Source: Glandiceps talaboti (Eukaryota; Hemichordata; Enteropneusta; Spengelidae). From it: a stretch of DNA of 64,000 nt. Below, piece by piece: positions 13,101-28,223 of this stretch (positions within the stretch are counted from its first letter, which is position 1; every line of letters starts with the position of its first letter). The notes under the pieces are model-generated. The model saw only the letters and a list, made by a program, of their open reading frames with translations, searched no databases and was not told the DNA's origin. The stretch spans positions 8,503,864-8,567,863 of the forward strand of contig NC_135550.1 in assembly GCF_964340395.1 (NCBI RefSeq), in the 5' to 3' direction. Both the position numbers and the translations under genes were made by a program.

Positions 13101-16100
13101 TACATTTATTATTCATACATTAGTGAAAATAAAGCAGTACAATACACTTATCTCAAAAGCTAACAGTATCCATCTATGTATTGCTTAAATTGCACAATAT
13201 GTTGGATTTGATTGCCAACAATCAACTCATTAACACCAACTAACAGTTACTTGTACCAAAAGCTAGCAAATGCAAAAAAAAAATGATTGTTGTTGTACAA
13301 ACTTCATCCGTTTGATTGACTCACTTGATATTTTTGTCTCCATTTTAAGGTAATATGTATCATGTTCATGCCAAAATTTACATCTGAAACCATATTACTT
13401 GTGGTTAAAAATCATTTATGTTTACAAATATGTTAACTAAAAAGTCTTGTATTTTCTTGTGTTTTTTCTCTCTTCAAAATTCAGGACTCTGCTGGTGGTG
13501 ATTCCAATCAACTGAATGCTTTGAATAAAATGTCCAAACAGATTGATTCAGAAGGTTTTACGCCATTACTGAGATGGGCACAAGTGTACGCTGACTACAA
13601 TGTGAGTACATGTATGTGGTGGCCATCTTGGAAATGTGGCAGCCATCTTGAAATAAGCATTGTCAGAGGCACATATGGCAGCGGGGCACTAGGAACTAGT
13701 GTACCGGGGAGGGGGGAGGGGGAGGACTAGCTCCAGGGAGCACTAAAACCTGTTACACTTGATATATAAGTTGACATCCAAACAAAAGTGCCTGTCCAAA
13801 CCTTGTGCTGATTTTGAAGTACGATTTTGATGAAGATATTACACAGAAAACAAATTTGTGTTTGAAACAACTCAATAAATTGTCATGTAAGTTATGCTAA
13901 TATATTCTGTGTTTGTTTAGAAAAGAAACTAGTTCGTTGAGTTTGTAGGGTTGACATAATGACAAGGTCAAAGGTCAGTGGAATATTTCTACTGGTGCAA
14001 GTCAACTTACCTGTGTTTGTATTTGTACCAACAGGCTACCAGAATATACAACAAAACAGATGTAGAAAAGAAGAATATGTATGTATACGGACGCAATATG
14101 TTGAAGGTAAGTTGAAGTAGATATGGTATGATAGTACTGCTATAGAATTGATAGTACTGTACAGAATATGCAGAGGTTAGACTGACTATACTTTTGCACT
14201 GTTTGATGTTTGTGGAACTCCGCTATAAGAAATGCAAGTATTGGCTCCGTTAAAATATGGTGTTCTCATGTAAAATGGCTGAACAAATGTTTGATCTAAG
14301 CTGGATCTTAGACAATAGAAATGAAAATACTTGTCTAAATTGGTATAACTGTGAAGGAATGTGCACTAGGAAGCAAGCCCCTATAGAGCTGCTGACAGTC
14401 AATGTAATCGTGGGCTATGCTGTTTGAGCATCTTACGTTACTGACTAGATTCTCACAGCTTAGGATTCCAAGGCATGAGTTTGTGAAATGGACGACTGTC
14501 ACACCTTTAAGTGGCTACATCTGACAACTTTGAAATTTTAACTTGTAGGCATTTGTTGAAAAAGTGAAGGCTGATGTGAACGCACAGGTTGCTAAGAGAC
14601 AAAAAAAGCATGATACAGATGAAGAATACAATGAAAGAGGTAAGTGAAAGTAGGTAATAAAACCTAGTCAAGTTTTGCAAGTTATTGTTCTACCAGGCAT
14701 GAACCCTGCCAACATTATAGTACAAGGTAATGAAAATCTATGCAGGTTTACCAGATATGCCCCTATCTTTTTCCTGCAAGACTTCATTTGGGAAACAATG
14801 GATGTTCATGACTCTAAGTGTTTTTTACCTTCAGATAGTCATGAATATTCATTGTTTGTTTGATACATATGCATGTATGCTAAGTCCCATAGGCAGCAGT
14901 GAGACCATGCAAGCAAAATAGAGGTGATAAAGAATTTTTGGTTTGGTATTTCTTGGCAATCGAGTGAAATTCGTGTGATGTGAAATCATGAAATGAATCA
15001 TGCAGAACCCAAAGTTTATGGAAAAACGTTTATGTCGTGAAGTGACGTTCCCTTAGAAACCACAATGATGAGGCAGCATTAGTGCAAACCCCCCCCCTCC
15101 AAAAAAAAAAAATCTCGGAATTGGCATCTTTCATGCAGTGTCTTTTGTAAAACAAGAAACAACAATATGAAATTTTATAGTCTGTTGAGCAAAAATGTAG
15201 TGCTACAGAATTAAGAACTGATCAAGGCCAGGAATCATTAGTAGAAGTCACCATTTGATCATTGAGATTATCACAATTTTTCACACAGGGCTGCAAACTG
15301 TAGCACACATCTTGATTGGCACAGCAGAGTATGAAGTTACTGAAGACGATAAAACCACCGACAGGCCAGCCTTAACCATGTTACTCAAGTTCAAGGTTGA
15401 CTTGAACCAGAGAGACAAGAAAGGAGACACTCCCTTACTGATGGCAATACGAAAACAACTGAAATCAGCAGCAGAAATATTGGTAAATAAACACAAACAT
15501 AAAGAACTGTTGATTTTGATATGGATATAGCTATAAGTATGTGTACAGTCTTTAAAAATCAAAAATTCACTAACAAAACGTTTGAGTAAAATATTGGTTT
15601 AGAATTGTGATGGAAATTTTGAAAAGGGAAAAGAAGCAAATTATTACCCTGGTAATTGAGCCTTTGGTTTTCTAAGATAGACACAAACTAAAACTATTGT
15701 GCAACATGTTGATACAACAGTGATAAGCTATTGAATGGAGGTTGGTTTGATTATAGTCTCAGTAGGGAGGCAGTGCAGAGTTTCATTAACTGGCAGGGTA
15801 CTGTTTTGAAACTTCCAATGTTTACATTATGTTGGTCACAGGGCGATTAGAATGTACTGTTTTACCACTTCCAATGTTTACACTATCACAAAGGAACTGC
15901 TATTACCCAGTTGTGTAATCTACCAGATTGAAGAACAATAGATTTAGTTTGTGTCTATCTTAGTTAACTGAATTCTGGATTACCAGTCATATACAGATTG
16001 TAATATGCAGTGACTTAATCACTTTGGTTTCACTTTATCATGTTTTTCTGTAGGGTGTTTTATGATTTTCTTAACTATTTTCTGATTGGAAATACTATTT

Positions 16101-19100
16101 TGTGTTGTTATTTACCTGTGTTATTTTACTGTTTTTTGCCTTTTATTTTTCACATTAAATTAATGTTATGTACATATTTATGTAATTTATTCATCTATGT
16201 TATTGTTCAGTTCTGCCATTGTGATTTAGCTCTGATGTATCGGTTGTTGTTCTTTTTGTTCTCTTCGTTATGTTGCTGTTTACTGAAATGTTGTTTACAT
16301 CTTGCAGGTATCAGCAGGAGCAGATATAAGTCTTGCATCAGAAGATGAAAAGGATGATGGGAAGGCATCACCACTTGTTTTGGCAGCAAGGTAGGCAGTC
16401 AGAATTCTAGCCAGTTTGTCAACAGTCCTCGATTGGCCCTCCTTGGTGTAGTACAGTGTAGTGGTTGATTATTTCAATATCATGTGTTAGCATTGTTAAT
16501 TTGAAAACCCTGCTTACAGATTTTACTTACTCGGAATTTTGTCACTTAGATTTACACAATGGGCCTTACACATAAGAATGTCCTGAAAAAAAGTCACCTC
16601 TAAAGTCATCCTTTGACCCTCACAGTCACTTTTGGCCCCAGAGTCACCTTTGAACTTTGACCTGTAAAGTCACACTTTGACCTCTAGAGTTATCTTTTTG
16701 ATCCTTCTAGTTACATTTTGATCCCTAGAATTACTTTTGAACTTTTGACCCTAAAAGTCACCTTTTGACACCTTGAGTCACTTTTTAACCTGATTAGATA
16801 TTTGCCACATTCTTTCTGTGTGATCTGGTTGATTATTAGGGAAGGACTCCACAGTCTGGTGGGGAGCATTGCCAAGAAGACAGCTGACATCAATGCCACT
16901 GATAGTAGGAACAAGAAGACAGCCTTGCATTATGCCTGTACATATACAGCAGGTAAGGAACCTTACCAGAAACTTAGATACTAACACCATCACTTCATGT
17001 TATAAGTAGACATTGCAATGTATGATGGCATGAATTTGCCAGCAAATCATGGTTGGGGGGGGGGGGGGGTGACACCATGTCTTTGATCTTAGAAGACTTG
17101 TTAAGTTTAAGTTTCACATCAGCAATCAATTCTTATTCTTAAATCTAAAACTTATTTTCATTTATTGATATCAAATGTTAGGAAATGTAACAGAAATGAA
17201 CATGACAGCAACTTTACAATCCACCCCACAGGTGTTTGACTTCGTAACTTCTGGAATGTAGTCCCATCATCAAATTCGTTACCTTAAAAATTAGCCACAA
17301 TGTAATAAACTTATAGCCTCTTTCTTGTATCCACTCTTTATCGATAGCATCAACTCAAGATGCCAGTGAGGCTGTCACATCTCTTCTAGCCAATGGGGCT
17401 ACAGTGAATGCAGTGGATGACAAACAGTGTACACCTTTACACTATGCTGTCAATAGCAACTCTGGAGGCCCAGACTCATCTGTAGAAATTGAGGAAATTC
17501 TGCTTGACAAAGGAGCTTCTTCCATGGCAACAGACAAATATGGCCGCCTGCCATTACACTATGCATTCGTGAAAATGGGACAGTAAGTCTTGGATTTTTC
17601 GGTCATGATGTTATGTCATTGGATACTTTCTTAACTTTGTGCTTTTAGCTGGATAGTTTAGGAGGTTTCAATTTTATCAGTTGACCTTGACCTAAAAAGT
17701 CAAGGTCAACCTTAGGTAAATAATGCTTTGTAGTTTGTTGTATGCTGTTTTTTATTTGGATTCTTGTCAGTACAAAGCTTTCTTTTGAATAGTTTCCCTT
17801 GCCTGCAATTGTCAAGATTTTTTCTGGTTTTCAAAGTTGTGTCATTGAGATGTATTCTGTGGCGAACAAAACTACAGCATGAATATTTAGAAATACTATA
17901 CCATGTACTTATCTATCCTTTCAGACACCTTGACAAATCTCAAGTTGACCCCATAGAAGTGGTTACATTACTAACAAAAGCCATGAATAACCAAGGAGTC
18001 AATAAAAAAGACCGATATGGTCAGACGCCATTACATCGAGCAGCATTACGAGGAGCTACTATCTGTGTACTGCATTTTATCTCGCATGAAAAGGAGGTGA
18101 GTATCGGTTTATTTGCATTTGAGCGTGAAAGTGAAATACTATGATCTTATTTTGGGTATGTTTTTTGTCTACTATAAACGTGTAGTCATGATGGATGAAT
18201 GGTTAGAGTGGCTTGCTTGCAATCTGCATGTTGCAGATTTGAGCCCCATCGTTGCTGTTTGTTTCTGAGTGGCTAAAATCCTTGGGCATGATTTGAACCA
18301 TGACTGTGCCTCAGTCAACCCAGCTGTATAATTGGGGACCTGGTAGGATAGAGGTTGCAATGTGAATGCTTTAATCCTGTGTGCTTATAAAGGCTGCCAT
18401 GGATTGTATGCTCCCCAGGGAGTTGAGGAAGTACAAAGGGCTGTTGTGCCGCTATAGATCTGAGCCATGGGTAATAATTGGAAAGCACTTTGAGCACCCG
18501 GACCGGGTGGGAAAGCACTGTATAGAAACCAACACGACAATTTTTTTGGCAATGATGTGTTTATCAGTTCTTCTTGTTAATGCATTACCTTTTGACTTGA
18601 GATGTGTTTATATTGTGTGATTTGTAGATGAAGATAATTCTAGATGAGAAGGACAATGCTGGTAATACTCCACTAGGATTGGCTGTACAAGGAGGACATG
18701 ACAGGTGAGTACTAGAGTGTTATAGTTGTACAACCTCTCAAGTATTCTCATTGGACTTAACACACTTACTATAGTGTCGCTATCTGTCAAGTATTCTCAT
18801 TGGACCAGGACAGTTACCATACTTGTACAATGTCTCAAGTATTCTCATTGGACCAGGAGAGTTACCATTGTTTTATTACATCTCAAGTATTCTCATTGGA
18901 CCAGGACAGTTACCATACTTTTTTTTATGTCTCAAGTATGCCCATTGGACCAGGAGAGTTACCATTGTTTTATTTACTATTTGTTAAGTTCTTATTGGCC
19001 CAGAATGGCTACCATCTTGTTCCACCAATAGTTGACCACAACTTTAAAAGTTTGCAGTCTGAATTATTCCTTTCTTGTTCATTTTTATTCCAGCTGTGCC

Positions 19101-22100
19101 ATTCTCCTAATTCAGAAAAATGCCAACACAAATGTCAATATATATTACCCACCAAACAAAACTAAACCAGCGACGGACAGTGATGGCAACGAATTAGAAC
19201 CGGCTTGGAAATACTGCCCTCATAAGTTACCTGAACCCAAGGCGTATGAAGCAACTCTGTTTAACAAAGTGGTAGAGAACAAATGGCAAGGTGTGATATT
19301 TCTATTAATGGAACAACTGGAGTTACACCACATGGAGTATGCAGCTGCAGTCAATGTAAGTACTTTGTAAATGAAATCTAGATCGTACTAACATCAAAAT
19401 ATATACAATCCTTCTGAGGTTTGACACTAAGACATTCAAACCCTTTTTGTACTCATTTACCGCAGATATGTGTGATATTTCTTCAGCCAATTGAAAGAAT
19501 AGGTGAAAACTTTGCAAGGCCAGATCTTCTTAGATCTGCTTGTCAATTCCACATCGAAACTTTTGCTAAATTTACTTTTGCAAACGATTATGACTTTGAA
19601 TCTGATTTTGTAGTAATCCCAAACCTCATGCTGAACCCTGACTTTGATAGTGAATCTGAATCTGAATCTGAATATTGAACTGCGACTTTGAATATGAATA
19701 TGAATATGAATATGAATATGAATATGAATCCTAGATGAAATCATTTTATTTTTCTCTTGTTAAAAATCAGTCATTTGAAAGTATTGGACTGAGTAGTTTA
19801 TGCTTACCTGCTGTGGTGCAAATGAACTATCGAAGATTATTTGTAGGACGAAAGATGAAACTTGACATGAAATATGTGCATTTTCTAATCATTATGAATT
19901 TTGTTGTTGCGATCAATAGAGCGCCATGGAAGCGTATACCTTTCAACTTGTGTCAAGTTTGCTGAGGAAGCAGAAAGTTGACTCCAAGATTCAAGTACTT
20001 GTCAAGAAGCAAAGAAATCTTCTACATACCTTGGCACTAACGGGAACCCAAACAGACGATGAAAATATTCAACAACAATGCCAGAAGGTAAAATATGAAT
20101 TTTATGCTAGGAATAGGGCATTTCAAATATCTAGTTATCTCTAGTATGAAGTTATCATTTGATTGCCACTTTGAAAAAGGATTAAACAGTAGGTGTGAAA
20201 AACAGTTTTCTGACAAAGCTATAGAAAAACTTGGTCCAGAACAAAAGAATGATTCTATGTAATCCTCATGGCTTCACGGATGAGATAACACTAATGTGAG
20301 AACCTGGGATTGAATTGAATACTTGGCATTTAATAGCATTGCTGAATATAAAGACAGTCTAAAGATATCACTTGTAGTGAGTTCTATCCATTAAAGCCCC
20401 GCACTAACAAAAAAGGAAAAGCCTTGACTTCGATGGAGAGAAAGTTTTGACATTATATTGAAAGAGAAATCATGTCAAATGTGTTTCCTGTACTTCATAC
20501 AAATATTTTGGATAGGACACTTCGTAAAAAATTGTACATGTAGGAACTCGGGTAGATTTGACCTACTTGTCTAGGAACTCCTGTAGATTTTACCTACTTT
20601 TTAGGAACTGCTAGATTTGACCTACTTTCTTAGGAACTCCTAGATTTGACCTTCTTTCTATGGAACCCTGGTAGATTTGACCTACTTTCTTAGGAATTCT
20701 GGTAGATTTGACACTGGTAGATTTGACCTACTTTCTGAGGCACTCTGGTAGATTTGACCTACTTTCTTAGGCACTTTGGTATGTGTTTGACCTACTTTCT
20801 TAGGAATTTTGGTAGATTTGACCTACTTTCTACCATGGAAGATAGTAACTGTGATTTTTATGTATAAACAGATTGGTGAAAATCTTTTGAAGCGAGGGTT
20901 GAAATTGACAGTAAAAGACCAGTACGGATGTACACCAGTCCATTATCTATCCTTGATGCAAGATAAGAAACTCTCTAAATCTTTTATAGGTGAGTTATCA
21001 GCTGTGTTACTACCAAACCAGTCGCCTAATAGAAACTCAATAGTCTTTTCTGGTTTGGTAGTAAGCTAAATATCATCAAAGTGCTCTTCAGTTTGTGTGT
21101 GAATCATGTGATGTCATTTTTGCCAAAATATTTTATAAGGAGTGTAAAAAAGCACTCGTGCAAATACAGGAGTATGCCACATTTGCACTGTTGCGTCTAG
21201 GGCTCTGCGATACAATCTTCGACATGTATTGTTACAATCAGTCAAATGATGTCTATCAACTGCTTCCAAATATTGCGACCTATATTGTGCAATCTTTTTG
21301 GTTTGCGAGACAAGTTGTAATAAGGTTTTGACTAAGGTGTTAATTTGCCTAAAGTTTGAAATTTTGTTTTCCATATGTGTCTGTGTGTGTGTGTGTGTAT
21401 GACCTACAGATAAAGCAGCAAGTCAAGTAAAGGAAACTCTAAAGATAGCCGACAACATTGGTAGAGTGCCCATGGTAGCTTTATTTTGGGATTCCCTGTT
21501 TGATGATCAAACTGAAGCTGTTGTTAAGTAAGTGTACAGTATTAGTTTATAAGTTCATGGTTTTCATCACTCTGTCTTGCTTAATGTAAGAAACAATGTT
21601 CTGTAAATATTTTAGACAAAAAAAAATTGTAAGAAAATAGATATCACGATTTGTTGGTTTTCACCACGGTAGGGTTTTGGTTTCACTGCATATGAGCTTA
21701 CTAGGTGAAAACATACACAGAGCAATCAGGTGAAATTACTCCATAATGGAGAATTTCGAATCTTAACACAGCTATCTTGTCCAGCCATTAATTGCTTACT
21801 TTGGCAGTGTTTTTGTTTAGGGCGGTAAGCAGGTAAAATCTACCTGAGTTCCCCGTCGTTTTACTGGGCTTCCCCACCAAAGTTATGGTATAGTGTTTGG
21901 GGAAACTGTGCCTGTTTTACCATATTTTCCCACTGTCTGTTTACCGGGGTTCCCCAACCTTATCAAAAACACTGTTTGGTGTAGCTATATTTCAGCACTG
22001 TTGTCATGCAGCACCTCTCACTCACAGTGTATCTTGCTTACTTTATACAGGCATTTCCTTGACAACGGAGCCACTCTTGACTGCAGGGGACCATTTCCAC

Positions 22101-25100
22101 AGATAGATTATACTGAATTCCGGGAGAATGACATTGCAGGTTATGATGCCGAGGAATGGTTTGTATCCAAAGCAGCTGGTCAAACTACCCTGACACCTCT
22201 TATCAGTGCTATTGAGAGACAGAATTTGAATGCTGTAAAGTTTATGCTTCAAAATGGTGCCAGTGTTAATTACTGTGACAAGAACCAAATGACGCCATTG
22301 ATGCATGCTGTCAGAAAGGTAGGCAAAATGTTTAGATGTATATTGTGCATTTCATTGATGTGGTCACGCACATTCAGACATCACTCCACAGTTAGAACCA
22401 TCCTTTACACAACAACGCTGGGGTTATACTGAAGTGTGTATTTAATCGTATGAAGGAAGGAAAACGCTACTTGAAGTTACATCTCAACATATAAATATAA
22501 GGTGTGCACAAACTGTATGTGCAGTTACTAGGAGTTCAGTGTCTTTGTTTGCTGATGCTGTTCAAATATCCAAATATATATATAATAGTCTATTCCGAGT
22601 TACAGTAATATATAACAAATATGAAATAATATAAAAGTGTCTAAATCAATCAATCGATCGCGATGAATTTGCTGTAATTTAGTAATTGAATATATAATCA
22701 GTTTGATTTGCATACTTTAGGAATTAACATAATTGGCTCATCGCGACAATTGATGCCTCGAAAAAAATTGATTACTTGTACAAATTTTTTATCACATATG
22801 TAGAATCACCTGATCCTGTGACTCTATGGAAAAGAACATGTCCAAAGATGTCCAGTAATTTACCATAATTACACCCAGGCATACTTTGATCCTTAGTGCC
22901 CATTTATACTCCATGTTCAAACATGCCTTGTTCGCCTCCCCCCTCCTCCATAATATTCAAACATGCCTTGGACCCCCTCCCCCCATGGTATTGAAACCTG
23001 TCTTGTCCCCCCCCTCACTATGTTCAAACATGCCTTATCCCTCCCCCTCCCCTGTTTTGTTCAGATATGTCTTGTAATTGCCCGCCTCCCCACCCCATGT
23101 GCATAACAAAGGCAACACATTAAACACTTCCAACATGTACTTAGTAATCAATTTGTATCTGTTAACTCCGTACAGAACAACATTGACATGGTTAAATTAC
23201 TCTGTGATTATGATTATGAAGTACAGGATGCGACTCAAGAACATGGTCACTTACGCTACAACAGAGGTTTGTTCTTTGGAGGGGCACACCGTTCTAGGTC
23301 TCATAGGATGAAACAAAGGAGTTTTGGATTCTCAGTACCAAGTAAGTAAAGGAACAGAGGCTTGGTTGTCTCCAGGTCTTTTGTACCAAGTTATTATGCT
23401 AGATATCTCATATTAGCACGTTTGCTTCCCAATGGATGGTTTCTCTTTTTTTGGGGAAACATTCCTAGTGAAAGTTGATAAGGGAATATAATGACTGAGT
23501 GCACATTTATTTCCATTTTGGAAATCTTTCACCAAAGTGTAAAATTTGAATGTAAACTACAGATACTACTATGGAAACCATGCCAGATGCAAACTAAGGT
23601 AGACACAAACTAAAAAACTATTGCTGATATATTACTATGGAAATCAGGCTGTAGGTAAACTAAGATAGACACAAACTAAAACTATTGTTGATATATTACT
23701 ATGGAAATCAGGCTATAGGCCAACTATGTCCATAGAGGCATCCCTGTACTGCCTATTTGTGCAATCTACCACATAGAATAAAAGAGTTTCAGTTTGTGTC
23801 TATCTTGGTTTGCTGATAGCTTGGTTTCCATAGTAGTAGCACTACAGTCACCATGGTGACAAATAACCCAAGTCAAATTAAAATTTGTTGATTTCGAGGT
23901 AATTTGAATTTTGTTTAAAAAATTTGTTGTTGTAATCCATGAATTATTTCCTGGTAACGAAGAGTGAGGGGGAGTTTCCTTGAACCAAGTAACAGCAGAA
24001 ATGTATTATTTAATTTTTGGGGGGCGTATACTCGATTGATTGTTGTAGCAGTTCTCAGTAGTGTAATAGAATATGTCAATCGCACAGCAGGTACATCGGT
24101 CTCATTCGAATTTTTGTGTCTTTGCAGACAGAAGTAATGTTGATGATGATGAAGGAGATGATGATGATGATGAAAATGAAGATGAAGATATGGACGACAA
24201 TGATGAAGACAACGAGGATGAGGAGATGGAAGGTGATGATGACAAAGACAAGAGTGGAGCAAAAGGCAAAGAAAGTAAGAAATAAAAATCCAGTAGCCCG
24301 TCCATGGTGTTTGATGTTTGATCGAGTGCTCATCTACTATATATTATCAATGTGAACCCATTATTGTCGTGTAGAAATATGTGATCAAACTAATTGCTTG
24401 TGAGATGGACTTCTCTGGTTGTGATAACATTACGTCAAATTATTTTATGTTATTAATTCAGTTCAGTTGTTTACTTTCCCTGTTTGTAGCAGGTTCCATT
24501 TATCAATGTTTCGATGTAAGTAGCTGTAAAACATTCTTTGGCACCAGTATATGATTCTTATCAATTTAATTTTTATTTGCTCACTTTTGTCTAAAAATAA
24601 AGAAGAGCCGAAGTTTGAGAAGAAAAGTGACATCATTGTGTCTGCAGTGGACGGAGAAGGAAGGGGTGTTGTACATCACCTTATGAAAACCTGTGATTAC
24701 GGAACATTTGAAAATGTAGACCTGTTGGAGTTATTGGCAGATTTAGGTGCTCCCTTAGAACAAAAGGACAAAAAGGGGAGGACTCCATTGCAACGTGCTG
24801 TGGAAAGCCGATCTGTTGTCATGGCAAATGCAATTCAGAGGTTACTAAAAGTGGACAAGAAAGACTGGGTAAGTTGATATACATGCACTACACATTGAAG
24901 ATTTTTCACCAGTACGTTTTGTTTGTGCCACACTTTGTACAACCCGTAACACCCAAGTAAAGTGATTCCACTGTGTGCCACACTTTGTACAACCCATAAC
25001 ACCCAAGTAAGGTGATTCCACTGTGTGCCAAATTTTGTACAGCCATAACTCCCAAGTAAAGAATTTCACTGTGTGCCACACTTTGTACAACCCATAATAC

Positions 25101-28100
25101 CCAAGTAAAGTAATGCCGCTGTGTACCACACTTTGTACAACCCATAACACTTCCAGTGTGTGCCACACCTTGTACAACCCATAGCACCCGAGTAAAAGGA
25201 TTCCACTGTGTACCACACATTGTACAACCCATAAGTTCATAACACCCAAGTGCAGTGAGATCTAGATAATGATTTAAGACAGCTTCTATCATAGAATTTG
25301 AAGTCTTCATTGTTCCTTTCAGGTGAAAATAACCCTTGAGCAAGAGGCGTGGACAGACAATTTGACATGGAGTAGTGAAAAACCAGATTTTGAGTCGGAT
25401 GCTAAAACTATGATGAAACAAATCATAGAGGACAAAGAACCAGTGGATAACAATGCTGAGAAAAAAGTAGTGCCTGACAAAAAAGAACAAGAACAGATAA
25501 CAGATATCACTGATAAAGAAAAAGTGATAGAAGCCTCAGATAAAGAGAAAGTGACAGATGTTACTGGTAAAGAGAAAGTTAAAGATGTGACAGATAAAGA
25601 AAATGTGACAGACACCACAGAAAAAGACAAAATTACAGATGGTGCAGAGAAAGACAAAATTAAAGATGTCACGGATAAAGACAAGGTTGCAGATGTGACA
25701 GAGAAAGATAAAATTCCAGACGTCACGGAAATTGACAAAGGAACAGGGGAAGAGAAGATGGATACATCTGAAGAAAAAGAGAAGAGGACAGAGGCTGATG
25801 GAGGAGGAGGAGGAGGAGACAAAGAAGTGACGACGAAGAAGATAAAAAAGAAGAAGAAAGAGGATTTTTATGCAGAAGTTGATCCATTTTCGGAGTTAAA
25901 AGAAGGAGGGTTAGTGAATGTTTTTACGTCTCTCAAAATGTTGCTGTGGGAAATTTTGAATATTTCAAATTCTAGAATATGTTTTGATTACAAATTGCAA
26001 CATGTGAGGGAAACTTTTCTCAGAAAAAATTAGTCCTGAAAAAATACAACCTTTGCACCAGTTGCTGATCAGAACATTTTATCAGTGGTGGACTATTAAA
26101 ACTGACTTTGAAGGTGCCGGAAAGTCTACTCCTTATCACAATATCAAACTGTCATACATGAATACAAAAACAATAGCGGGTGCCTCAGATGTAGATGCAT
26201 GCGATGGTTATATCAGTTTGTTTATGTCTGTGACAGTTAGATATATTGTATATGGCAATGTGACTAACTTTTACAGATATAAACAAACTGATAAGAACAT
26301 GGTGTGAACCTACATCAGAGACATCCAATGTTATAATGTATGTCTGCTTGATATTGTGATAAGGAGACAACTTTTCAGCACTTGCAAAGCCAGGTTTAAT
26401 TGTCTACTACTGATAAAATGAAGTTCTGATCAACAGCATTTCTAGACAATTGATGTATGTAAGGGTTGTAAATGATTCTATGTACTCCCTATGGTTCCAC
26501 TGATAAGATAACACTAATGTTATCTTGGGATTGAATCATGGGCCTTTATGATAAATAAGAGGTGGACCTTGCCTGGTCATATGTAGAAAGTAACAAGAAT
26601 GGCTAACAGTGTTTGTTTTATTATGCTGGGAAACAACGACATGATTTCATTGTCAATATGGTGACTTCTCAAGTATTCATGAATGAATTAGTTTCAAAGA
26701 TCGACAGTTTGTGGTAGACTTTGAGTGAGTGACAACACAGAAGTGATCAACTCAGTTTAAGTTAAATACAATCTGTTTATGTTTTGTTTACAGGGAAGTA
26801 TACCTTGATGAGGACCAAAACATTGCATATGATGTATTGTTGACCAAAGTTGATGTCAGTTATGGTAAATGGGGAATGAATAACTTCTACAAAATGCAGG
26901 TGATTATTCTTAATAATTCAGTTTTGTTGGATTCTAAACTGGATATGAATTTTTTCTTAACTTGCAGATACCTAGCCTAGACACTTGCCTTACTGTCTCA
27001 AGAAGTTCTCCACACCAAGCCAAGACAGAAACACTTAGAAGCTCAGGAATGTGCTTTGATTAGGAAGGTGGCCAATTACAAGTGCCGTAATCAATATGAG
27101 ATCCACGTAGATTTTAGCAGAGCGGCTGTATTGGTAGTAATTTCAAATTGAAAACACATTCATGGTGCTAAATGCATCAGCCCCAGCTTGGTAAGGAGAA
27201 CTTCTTGAGATAGTAACACCAAGATGAGGTATCTGGGACTGGTGTGGAGAGCTTCTTGAGATAGTAACCAGTGTGCCCTCTAATGATAGCCAAATTTTGT
27301 TTTGCGAGTCGAAATGAGAAAAACTGGCAGTTCTTGTGAGTCAACACATAGTAAGAGATAGGAGAACACCAAATTTTGGTGCACCACTAGAAATTGTGTG
27401 TGTCAGTGGTGCGTCAAATTGGCTTAGAGGACACACTGGACTGGTAACACCAACACAAGTCTCTGGGCTTGGTTTAGAGAGCTTCTTGAGGTACATGTAG
27501 TAATACCAAGAGAAGTTTCTAGGCTAGCAGACAATGAATGTTATTGTGTACTGTTGTTTAAGATTGGGTGATAGCCGTCTAAGAAGTTGCCAACCTGTTA
27601 TGAATCTTTTCATTCCTAGGTAATTTATCAGAAGGGCAAGGACATGTACGTTCTCTTTACGCGTTGGGGTCGCATCGGTGATGAAGGTCAGTATCAACGG
27701 ACGCCCTTCCAGAATGCAGCCGAAGCTGTGAAAGAGTTCTGTAAAGTGTTCAAAGCCAAGACAGGGAATCTATGGTCCCACATCAAAGAGTGAGTAACAT
27801 GAAGTAGTAAATATTCTATGGTGAACATTGAATCAAGGCAGTTTTAGATTACATTCAGTCAAAATGATAGATCATGGCGTTGACAATATTCAATCTATAC
27901 TTGTATTATTGATAACTTGGACGATTGTTTTATGTTATCAATTGTTAGCATATTGATTGTCTAACTGAGGCTTGGTATATCATGTACAAAGAACTGTTCA
28001 CAATGAAAGATGTACATTTCATGTTCATCTTACATAGCCAGTTAAGAACCAGGGCAAATACCACACAGCACACACCTATATGTACCATATATGTACTTGT

Positions 28101-28184
28101 ATATACACATGCACATATGCACACACATAGTGAGAGCACACAAACACATGCACACATATGCTGACACACACATGCACACATGCA

Positions 28185-28223
<39 letters not shown>

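Noticed and set aside
18315-18620. Short ORFs on both strands
   Set aside because: They lie in the tRNA-derived SINE at 18186-18540.
24845-25490. Long minus-strand ORFs rich in C, W, Y and repeats of [11 protein letters not shown]
   Set aside because: They are translations of the 50-base minisatellite in intron 29.
25319-25822. 167-codon serine-rich minus-strand ORF
   Set aside because: It is the antisense shadow of the lysine/glutamate-rich linker exon 30.
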